Shown: in pieces, positions 57,820 through 64,000 of the stretch | How positions within the stretch are numbered: position 1 is the stretch's first letter | Layout of the letters: each line of letters opens with the position of its first letter | NCBI RefSeq assembly: GCF_030539875.1 | Contig: NZ_JAUNXI010000011.1 | Coordinates: 1-64,000 of the forward strand | Source of the DNA: Methanobrevibacter sp. | GTDB lineage: Archaea > Methanobacteriota > Methanobacteria > Methanobacteriales > Methanobacteriaceae | DNA length: 64,000 nt | Direction: 5' to 3' | The notes under the pieces: generated by a model | Databases searched by the model: none | The model's input: only the letters and a program-made list of their open reading frames with translations | Told to the model about the DNA's origin: nothing | Program-made: the position numbers and the translations under genes

Positions 57820-58870
57820 ATGAAGCCTAGACTTATTGATGAATGGCAGATGGCTCCTATTTTATGGGATGCAATGAGAAATAGTGTTGATGAACTTCAT
57901 GAAGATGGATTATACATCCTGACAGGTTCAACTACCATTGATGAAGCGGAAATAATGCATACCGGCACAGGTAGAATCCACAGAGTTCTTATAAGAACAA
58001 TGAGCCTTTATGAAAGCAGTGAATCAAATGGTAAAATTTCAATTTTAGAACAATTTAAAAATCCTGATATGAATATCAATGGCATTAGTTCTGATTTAAA
58101 TGTTAACGATGTAATCTTTGCTGCATGTAGAGGAGGTTGGCCTGAAAGTTTAAATAAAAAATCCGAAAAGGCACAACTGTTCGTGGCAAAGTCTTATGTG
58201 AAAAACATTTGTGAAATCAATGTGTCCTCCTTTGATGATGTTAAACGTGACCCCCAAAAAGTAAGGAAAATATTGAAATCATATTCCAGAAACATTTCCA
58301 CATTAGCGTCAAACTCAACTATTCTAGCAGACATAAATTCTGAACTTAGTATCAGTAAAAATACCCATTATAATTATACCAATGCGTTAAAGAGACTATT
58401 TGTCATAGAGGATGTTCCGGCATGGTCTCCAAACATACGATCCAAAAGTCAGATCAACACCTAAAAAAGAATTTATCGACCCGTCAATTGCAGTTGCTTC
58501 TCTAGGTTTATCTCCGCAAAGCCTAATAGATGATTTGAACACATTCTGTTTTATTTTTGAAACATTATGCATCAGGGACTTAAGAATTTATACAAGTGAG
58601 AAATTGGGAGAAATTTCTTACTATAGGGATAGAAATGGTTTAGAAGCTGATTGTGTAATACATTTAGAAAATGGAGATTATGCTTTGATTGAATTTAAAC
58701 TTGGCAGTGCTGAAATAGAAAAAGGAGCTAAAAACTTATTAAAATTAAAAAATTTGTTAAAAGAGAGGAAATTCAAAGAACCTAAATTTTTAGCAGTTAT
58801 TACAGGGGGCAAATTCGCTTATACCACAGAAGATGATGTAAAAGTAATTCCAATAGGCTGCCTACGTTGA
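57820..58870 (+). pseudogene. Truncated, frameshifted AAA ATPase (AAA_14 / DUF4143 type)
   Basis: The frame opens at KPRLIDEWQMAPILWDA, which is the Walker B region of this ATPase family. The 80-90 residues with the Walker A loop are missing. LTGSTTIDEAEIMHTGTGRIHRVLIRTMSLYESSESNGKI is otherwise well preserved. A frameshift near 58445-58452 moves the reading from NIRSK to VRSTPKKEFIDPSIAVASLGL. The C-terminal nuclease-like DUF4143 part (DRNGLEADCVIHLENGDYALIEFKLG) then runs to the stop. Intact members are 400-450 residues. It cannot make a working ATPase. Confidence 0.85.
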
Positions 58871-59367
58871 TATAAAGACTAGAGGTACTAACAGATACAA
58901 CTTCGGCAATGTCGGGTCAATCGGAGGAGAAGATGGATATCATAGCATATGACCCAAGCCGGATACTCAGATATCACAGAAGAGGAATACATAAGAGAAA
59001 ACAATAATATCCAGTCACCATTATCTGAGGATATGCTGATTGAACAAGGAAAAAATCAGCAATGCAAACCCTATTAACTTTCATATTCCCATTGTTCTGG
59101 ATGGATGCGCCGGCAAAATTAGTGGGATATTTCGCAAGAGTATTCACTAAAGGATTCAAATACGACTAGGAGGATGGAAGTCCGGCTACAATGAAAACAA
59201 TGGATGTGGCAAATTTCTTAATTAGTGCAGGAAGTAACTATGAAGATTTAAAAAATGATGGGAAACTAAAAGCATTAGAAACAATATTCATAAGACCGTA
59301 TGCTGGAAAAACCAAAAAAAAACTAATATCCACATATTTGATGAAACCTCTTATCATAAATAACTAA
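58871..59367 (+). pseudogene. Decayed coding sequence of unrecognised origin
   Basis: Protein-like fragments in several frames: a short TRGTNRYNFGNVGSIGGEDGYHS piece, a 42-codon frame from 58949, and a longer frame from ATG 59062 to TAA 59367 that is interrupted by one TAG at about 59167. The last part reads VANFLISAGSNYEDLKNDGKLKA. The base composition is less AT-rich than the flanking DNA. I do not recognise the family. Confidence 0.4.
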
Positions 59368-59721
59368 TATTAAATAATCGTGAAAATTATAAGTTGAAAT
59401 CTAAAATAGGCAAAAATACAAACTAATCTTATTTTATGGTTTGAAACGAATGTTTACGAACAATTCGTATGAAACGTATGATATAGTTCGCAGCCTTATC
59501 AATTTGAACCACAAAAACTCTACTAAAAAATTTATTCTAATTAATTATAAACTTTTTGAAAGTCATTTTAAACCGTGAATTTGATTAAATAAATCATCAT
59601 TAACATTAATGGCTAGAATATTGAAAATAAGAGTTAAAAAACCTATATCAAGAAGTTTTAAAAATTAACATGTGATGTGGATGTTAAAAAAAGAAATGTG
59701 TTAACATAATGTTAACATAAT
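59368..59721. other. Intergenic region holding leader repeat copy C
   Basis: No gene. AT-rich DNA with repeat copy C and about 150 bases without features ahead of the split-barrel gene's stop codon. Confidence 0.5.
59445..59570 (+). repeat. Leader-like repeat, copy C (most diverged)
   Basis: Carries the longest form of the palindrome, TACGAA-CAA-TTCGTA (59455-59469), then a variant of the common series (ATAGTTCGCAGCCTTATCAATTT, AAAAACTCTACTA, TTATAAACTTTTTGAAAG). Extra TACGAA-like half-sites lie on both sides. It is not in front of any gene on its strand. Confidence 0.45.
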
Positions 59722-60126
59722 TTAAATTTCATAAACTTTTGGAGGCTCTCCGGAAAAGTCAGCAATGGTTGCTTTACCTTCTTTAATGGTAAATACTTCA
59801 AATATCGGATTGTCACCGGATTCATATAATGTCTTTACAAGATCATTTGCATCAATTACCTTTTGCTTGATTTCCAAATCATCGACGAATTCCACTTTTC
59901 CGGCAATTCTGAGCCATTGGAATTCGGGAGTGGCTGCAGTCATTTCAAAGTTAGGGTTTGCATCCAATTCCTTGTACATTGGCTTTTGGTTGCTGGTACA
60001 GAAGTATGGTTTATCATCTTCTGCAAAGTAGAATAGTATAGGCCTTACTTTTGCGTTTCCATCAAGTCCTATAGTTGCGAGATATTGCTGAGGGTTTTCA
60101 GTTAAGAATTTGATTACATCTTTCAT
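59722..60126 (-). CDS. Pyridoxamine 5'-phosphate oxidase-like flavin-binding split-barrel protein
   Basis: A 134-residue split barrel: ENPQQYLATIGLDGNAKVRPILFYF at the N-terminus and YFCTSNQKPMYKELDANPNFEMTA are the FMN- or F420-binding strands. The family includes small flavin oxidoreductases acting in anaerobes; the substrate is unknown. It is divergent from the HxlR-Macro-SirTM group. A 12-bp inverted repeat lies 18 bases upstream of its start. Confidence 0.85.
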   Translation of the reverse strand: MKDVIKFLTENPQQYLATIGLDGNAKVRPILFYFAEDDKPYFCTSNQKPMYKELDANPNFEMTAATPEFQWLRIAGKVEFVDDLEIKQKVIDANDLVKTLYESGDNPIFEVFTIKEGKATIADFSGEPPKVYEI

Positions 60127-60143
60127 TTATATCACCTTAATTT

Positions 60144-60180
60144 ATTAATACTAAATCGTTTTATTTTATTTAGTATTAAT
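60144..60180. promoter_or_regulatory. 12-bp inverted repeat at the split-barrel gene promoter
   Basis: ATTAATACTAAA and TTTAGTATTAAT are perfect complements 13 bases apart. The site lies 18 bases upstream of the split-barrel start codon, where it could overlap transcription start. Confidence 0.55.
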
Positions 60181-60214
60181 TATAAATTAGTTTTATGGCA
60201 AATATAAGCTTTTT

Positions 60215-60230
60215 GTTACTTTAAAGTTAC
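60215..60230. promoter_or_regulatory. Direct GTTAC half-sites, one helical turn apart
   Basis: GTTAC occurs at 60215 and 60226, 11 bases apart, in the same orientation. The same half-site makes the inverted repeat 23 bases further on. Confidence 0.4.
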
Positions 60231-60248
60231 TAATAATTGATTATAGCG

Positions 60249-60272
60249 TTTAGTTACTTTTACGTAACTAAA
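60249..60272. promoter_or_regulatory. Probable HxlR-type operator (TTTAGTTAC-N6-GTAACTAAA)
   Basis: A perfect 9-bp inverted repeat with a 6-base spacer, 56 bases ahead of the hxlR-type gene. With the direct GTTAC sites beside it, this makes a compact array suitable for autoregulation by the winged-helix dimer encoded downstream. Confidence 0.6.
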
Positions 60273-60327
60273 ATTTTATTAATAATCGCCAATAGATAAA
60301 TTCATATCCAAATGGAAAAGTGATATT

Positions 60328-60702
60328 ATGGCTAAATTCGAAAGCAATTACTGTCCAGTAAACGAAACCTTAAAAATCATCAGCGGAAAATGGCACTTTC
60401 TAATCATTAGGGATCTGTTCTTCGGCAAAAAAAGATTCAAAGAATTCAAGGAGGATAAACCTAAATTAAGCAATAAGGTTTTAACCGAATGCTTAAAAGA
60501 TTTGGAATCAAATGGACTGATTTCAAAAACCAATATGGATGACTCCAAAATAACAGAATATTGCCTGACTGAAGAAGGAAAAAGAATGAATAGAATCCTT
60601 TATGAACTGGCCATATTCACTTTAAAAAAAGATGATTCCGCAACAGATGCCGAATCTGATGAATTTATAAAGATTTTTAAAGACACATTAGATATTGATT
60701 AA
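60328..60702 (+). CDS. HxlR-family transcriptional regulator
   Basis: A 124-residue winged-helix protein with the HxlR pattern: an N-terminal Cys (CPVNETLKIISGKWHFLIIRDL), RFKEFKEDKPKLSNKVLTECLKDLESNGLI and the wing (KITEYCLTEEGK). In many HxlR regulators the N-terminal Cys senses aldehydes, thiols or oxidants. GTGAT precedes the ATG. The macrodomain gene follows after 23 bases, so the regulator probably controls the ADP-ribosylation genes. Confidence 0.9.
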   Translation: MAKFESNYCPVNETLKIISGKWHFLIIRDLFFGKKRFKEFKEDKPKLSNKVLTECLKDLESNGLISKTNMDDSKITEYCLTEEGKRMNRILYELAIFTLKKDDSATDAESDEFIKIFKDTLDID

Positions 60703-60725
60703 ATTATTCGACTAAGGAGAATTAG

Positions 60726-61502
60726 ATGAGTAGAGAAGAACAACTTGATTTTCTAATTAATTATTTGATTGATGAGAGAAATGAAACTATTGAAATTCCA
60801 AAAGACTACAAAGCTAAAAGAAATCTGCTTCGCTCTTTAATGAATGTAAGAATGCCCTTAAAAATTTCAGACGAATTTTTAAAAGTTCAGGATGATTTCT
60901 TAACTGCCGAAACATTAGGAAAAGATTTGACTTCAGTTGAGGATATAACTGATGTCAACGGCAAAATCATGCTTTGGCAGGGAGATATTGTAACTTTGAA
61001 AGTTGACGGGATTGTCAATGCGGCAAATTCAAAATTATTAGGTTGTTTTATTCCCCTTCACAATTGCATTGACAACCTGATTCACTCAGTAGCCGGATTG
61101 CAGCTCAGAGAGGAATGCAACAGCATGATGCAGCTACAAGGACACGACGAAGAAGTGGGCAAAGCCAAAATCACAAGTGCCTATAATCTGCCTTCAAAAT
61201 ATGTGATTCATACTGTTGGCCCCGCAATCCCTCATGACTCAAAACCTTCCAAAAGCGATTGTGAAGCATTAGAGAATTGCTATAGGTCTTGTTTGGAAAT
61301 TGCAAGTGAAAATAATTTAGAGTCATTGGCATTTTGTGGCATTTCAACTGGAGTGTTTAATTTTCCACAGGATTTGGCGGCTAAAATAGCTACTGATACC
61401 GTTAGAGAGTATTTGAATTCAAATAAAACCAGTTTGAAGCATGTGATTTTTGACGTGTTTTCAGATGAAAGCTATACAACATATAAGGATTTATTGTTTT
61501 AG
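60726..61502 (+). CDS. Zinc-dependent macrodomain ADP-ribosyl hydrolase (SirTM-linked MacroD type)
   Basis: The N-terminal 80 residues are the helical extension typical of the macrodomain proteins encoded beside SirTM. The ADP-ribose-binding macrodomain has [18 protein letters not shown] and [38 protein letters not shown] gives the zinc ligands (Cys107, His112, Cys114) of this subclass. The expected reaction is removal of mono-ADP-ribose from proteins modified by SirTM. It has a GGAGA ribosome binding site, and the SirTM gene follows after 9 bases. Confidence 0.92.
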   Translation: MSREEQLDFLINYLIDERNETIEIPKDYKAKRNLLRSLMNVRMPLKISDEFLKVQDDFLTAETLGKDLTSVEDITDVNGKIMLWQGDIVTLKVDGIVNAANSKLLGCFIPLHNCIDNLIHSVAGLQLREECNSMMQLQGHDEEVGKAKITSAYNLPSKYVIHTVGPAIPHDSKPSKSDCEALENCYRSCLEIASENNLESLAFCGISTGVFNFPQDLAAKIATDTVREYLNSNKTSLKHVIFDVFSDESYTTYKDLLF

Positions 61503-61511
61503 GAGAAAAAT

Positions 61512-62363
61512 ATGAAACATTTCACTAAAAGATTAGACAAGGCATATGACACCATTAATGATGGGGACTATATTCTTGTTGGTGCAGGTGCGGGATTTTC
61601 TGCAGCTGCAGGCATTGAATATTCAGGAAAACGTTTTGAAGATAATTTCAAGGATTTCATTGAGAAATATGGTTTGACTGACATGTATTCTTCCGGATTT
61701 TATCCATTCAAAACTTCCGAGGAAAAATGGGCATACTGGTCCCGTCATGTTTATATGAACAGGTATTCTGTTGGGAAAACCAGATTATATGAACAGCTAT
61801 TGGAACTGGTTGGAGATAAGGAGTATTTTGTGCTGACAACCAATGTAGAACATCAATTTTGGATAAATGGTTTTGAAGACAATAGGATTTTTGCAACTCA
61901 GGGTGACTACGGCCTTTTCCAATGCAGCGAACCCTGCCATGAAAAACTATATTCAAATAAGGATTTTGTTTTTAAAGCTGTTCGAAACATTAACGATTGT
62001 AGAATCCCCACTGATTTAATACCGAAGTGTCCGGTCTGCGGAAAAGAAATGGCCTTGAATCTAAGGGTTGACAATACATTTGTTGAAGATGAAAAATGGA
62101 TGGAAATGTATAATAATTATTCTAAATATTTAGAACATGCTGATGAAGACAGAAACATCGTATTTTTAGAGTTGGGCGTTGGCTTTAACACACCTTCAAT
62201 AATAAGATATCCATTTGAACAGATGACCTATGAAAATCCAAACACCACATTAATTAGGTTAAACAGAAGTTCATCGCAGGCAATATCTCAAAACAAAGAT
62301 AAAACAATTTGTTTTGATGAAAAAATTTCAGAAATATTTGCATATTGGCTTTCGAGGATTTAA
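61512..62363 (+). CDS. SirTM-class sirtuin (protein ADP-ribosyltransferase)
   Basis: A Sir2-fold NAD-dependent enzyme in the macrodomain-linked class M. The nucleotide loop is LVGAGAGFSAAAGI (residues 22-35). The catalytic strand TTNVEHQF (Asn111, His114) matches the class, where modification rather than deacetylation is known. Four Cys (138, 142, 173, 176) bind zinc. In Staphylococcus and Streptococcus such enzymes ADP-ribosylate a lipoylated GcvH-like protein. No gcvH-L or lplA gene is visible here, so the target must differ or be elsewhere. GGAG precedes the ATG. Confidence 0.92.
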   Translation: MKHFTKRLDKAYDTINDGDYILVGAGAGFSAAAGIEYSGKRFEDNFKDFIEKYGLTDMYSSGFYPFKTSEEKWAYWSRHVYMNRYSVGKTRLYEQLLELVGDKEYFVLTTNVEHQFWINGFEDNRIFATQGDYGLFQCSEPCHEKLYSNKDFVFKAVRNINDCRIPTDLIPKCPVCGKEMALNLRVDNTFVEDEKWMEMYNNYSKYLEHADEDRNIVFLELGVGFNTPSIIRYPFEQMTYENPNTTLIRLNRSSSQAISQNKDKTICFDEKISEIFAYWLSRI

Positions 62364-62434
62364 ATTATTTTTTTAAGTTTCTTGTGTTTTCAAGAATCCA
62401 GAAATATTCATATAATGAAGAACAAATTATAATC

Positions 62435-63331
62435 ATGAATGTGTTAATCACTGAAAAAGAAGTGAAAAATGTAATTACAAAATCAAATCTGCCGGTGTGT
62501 GACTTTTCAGTAAATCCATATTTAGGCTGTCTTCATGCATGTAAATACTGCTATGCCTCCTTCATGAAATGCTTTTCAAAACACACAGAACCCTGGGGAG
62601 AATTTTTGGATATAAAATACTGGGATGAAATTAAAAATCCTCATAAATATGATGGAAAAACAATGTTTATCAGCTCAGTTACTGATCCATACCAACCACT
62701 TGAAGAAAAATATGAAAGAACAAAAACATTGCTGGAACAATTACAAGGTGCCAATGTAGGATTGAGCATTGCAACAAAATCCGATTTGATACTAAGAGAT
62801 TTGGATTTGTTGAAATCATTTGAAAACGTTAGAGTTTCTTTTTCAATCAATACTTTAGATGAAAACTTTAAAAATGATATGGATGATGCTGTAAGTATAA
62901 AAAGACGCCTTAAAGCCATGAAAACATTATATGATGAAGGAATTAGAACAACATGTTTTATCTCACCAATATTTCCTGAAATTACTGATGTTCCATCCAT
63001 TATTAACAAAACCAAAGATTATTGCAATTTGATTTGGCTTGAAAATTTAAACTTGAGGGGCGACTATAAATCAACCATCTTAAATTATATTAAAGAAAAT
63101 TATCCTGATTTATTTCCATTATATGATTTGACATATAATAAAAAAGATAGAGGCTATTGGAAGAGTCTGAATAATGAACTTAAGGAATACTGCGAAAATC
63201 AAGGATTGCTGTATCTTAGGGATGATGACTCTATCATACATCCTTTTGATGAACCGCCAATTGTTGTAAATTATTTCTATCATGAAGAAATAACAAAAAC
63301 TGCAAAAAGAAGAAATAACAGACATCATTAG
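62435..63331 (+). CDS. Radical SAM protein (SplB-like, COG1533 type)
   Basis: A 298-residue radical SAM protein: NPYLGCLHACKYCYASF carries the cluster Cys (32, 36, 39), followed by FISSVTDPYQPLEEKYERT and SIATKSDLILRDLDLL. This is the pattern of the spore-photoproduct-lyase-like group whose functions are mostly unknown. I start it at ATG 62435; the longer frame would overlap the SirTM gene by 19 bases with poor ribosome binding. Same direction and a 71-base gap make it a likely, not certain, member of the SirTM operon. Confidence 0.85.
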   Translation: MNVLITEKEVKNVITKSNLPVCDFSVNPYLGCLHACKYCYASFMKCFSKHTEPWGEFLDIKYWDEIKNPHKYDGKTMFISSVTDPYQPLEEKYERTKTLLEQLQGANVGLSIATKSDLILRDLDLLKSFENVRVSFSINTLDENFKNDMDDAVSIKRRLKAMKTLYDEGIRTTCFISPIFPEITDVPSIINKTKDYCNLIWLENLNLRGDYKSTILNYIKENYPDLFPLYDLTYNKKDRGYWKSLNNELKEYCENQGLLYLRDDDSIIHPFDEPPIVVNYFYHEEITKTAKRRNNRHH

Positions 63332-63647
63332 CTATTCAAAACATGAGGAATGATAAGTTGGAAACAATTAAAATATTATCAGTTAATGAATAAGCTTCAC
63401 AATCCAATTCTCTGTTAATATTAACATCAGTTAAGCTATTGAAAACTAACTTTTAAAAACAATTCCATATAAATAAACCCTAAAATAACACGAACAATTC
63501 GTATAAAACTTATAAAAAAGTTCTGATACTTATCAATTTTCAGCACTAAAACTCTGATATGTAATTTATTTTTTGATGATTATAAAATTTTGGAAGGTAT
63601 TTCAAACCTCAATTTATATTGTTGGAATTGTAGCAACTTAATCCAAT
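63332..63647. other. Intergenic region holding leader repeat copy D
   Basis: No gene. It contains a short AT-rich stretch, repeat copy D and the 3' flank of a minus-strand ATPase gene. Confidence 0.5.
63461..63612 (+). repeat. Leader-like repeat, copy D
   Basis: The best preserved copy: a CCATATAAATA TATA-like box, ACGAA-CAA-TTCGT (63490-63502), ATAAAACTTATAAAAAAGTTCTGAT, ACTAAAACTCTGATA, TTTATTTTTTGATGATTATAAAATTTTGGAAGG and TTTCAAA. It points toward the 3' end of the ATPase gene on the other strand, so it no longer serves a gene here. Confidence 0.65.
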
Positions 63648-64000
63648 TTACATTAATGAAAATGTTTTAATTGGAATGAATACTACCCCATCATCTTTAA
63701 CAATACTTTGAGTTTTATTTGAAATTACAATTCCAAAATCAGAATTATATTTATTCATAGCATTTTTTATTTGCCTTTTATTTTTATCACCAATACCCAC
63801 TTCAATAGGAATTATATCTCCCATAATTGTATTAATTAAAAAATCAACATTACTCTTTTTCCTTGAATCATAGAATATTCCAAAATCCCTTTTAGTTTTC
63901 TCTTTCATCATGAATAATGAAGAGGCAACATAATTTTCCAGTAATGATCCAAAATAATCTCCTTTAGTTTGTGTTGATTGGCCATTTAATTGATAAATGC
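63648..64000 (-). CDS. AAA ATPase of the DUF4143 type, C-terminal part (cut by window end)
   Basis: The minus-strand frame stays open to the window edge, so the gene continues beyond it and the internal ATG at 63911 is not its start. LLENYVASSLFMMKEK, the RKKSNVDFLI segment and IIPIEVGIGDKNKRQIKNAM are the restriction-nuclease-like DUF4143 domain with its acidic and Lys-type residues. The ATPase half lies outside. It is a second member of the family broken at 57.8 kb, but of a different subgroup in sequence. Confidence 0.75.
   Translation of the reverse strand, partial: IYQLNGQSTQTKGDYFGSLLENYVASSLFMMKEKTKRDFGIFYDSRKKSNVDFLINTIMGDIIPIEVGIGDKNKRQIKNAMNKYNSDFGIVISNKTQSIVKDDGVVFIPIKTFSLM

Noticed and set aside
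1-64000. CRISPR array
   Set aside because: No evenly spaced direct repeat of 25-40 bases was found. The leader-like repeats at 57-64 kb are irregularly spaced and lack spacers.

Overview
The window is archaeal DNA, AT-rich, and fits a hydrogenotrophic, formate-using methanogen of the Methanobacteriales, most likely a Methanobrevibacter. The evidence is a complete formylmethanofuran dehydrogenase operon, an F420-linked formate dehydrogenase with its FNT-type transporter, the archaeal nitrogen repressor NrpR, DNA polymerase D large subunit, class I lysyl-tRNA synthetase, Pus10, Csl4, TFS, Rpo4 and Rpo11. Genes are dense, start sites are usually preceded by GGTGAT- or GAGGT-like ribosome binding sites, and many genes end in a hairpin plus T-run that includes the stop codon.

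Layout. 1-6.1 kb: an Fe-S aldo/keto reductase and a ThiF-like protein, then glnA with a textbook NrpR operator, nrpR itself, and two small paralogous genes on the other strand. 6.1-22.6 kb: a molybdopterin/C1 block. It holds fwdHFGDBAC (minus strand), the divergent mobB-like and moaA pair, fdhB, fdhA and fdhC, fmdE, fdhD, a 6-phospho-3-hexuloisomerase and a ModE-like regulator. Two near-identical 19-bp palindromes sit in the divergent fwd/mob interval. 22.7-32.5 kb: PfkB kinase, thiC, lysS, a GNAT-like protein, a yeast-type cytosine deaminase, an acidic coiled-coil protein and polD2. 32.6-35.9 kb: anaerobic ribonucleotide reductase with paired operators around its TATA box, then a gene-poor stretch. 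35.8-57.2 kb: mostly information processing and amino-acid synthesis. This covers the eL21-rpo4-DUF655-ksgA-methyltransferase cluster, dapF/lysA, argD, hisF, secG, moaC, pus10, ffh, hpt, dph2, csl4, rpo11, tfs, a tRNA-Arg, a DinG/XPD-type helicase, cbiL and a V4R-domain regulator.

57.2-64 kb is accessory DNA. It has a truncated and frameshifted AAA ATPase (AAA_14/DUF4143 type), other decayed coding sequence, four copies of a roughly 120-150 bp leader-like repeat with an ACGAA-N3-TTCGT core, and an intact group made of an HxlR regulator, a zinc macrodomain hydrolase, a SirTM-class sirtuin and a radical SAM protein. A flavin-type split-barrel gene is divergent to it. The window closes inside a second DUF4143-type ATPase gene.

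The strongest candidates for something new are three: the palindrome pair linking the fwd and mob/moa operons, with an HTH-ferredoxin protein as the first gene of the fwd operon; the HxlR-Macro-SirTM-radical SAM ADP-ribosylation group; and the MobB protein carrying three tandem copies of a small C-terminal domain. All functional statements rest on motif recognition by eye; no database search was run.
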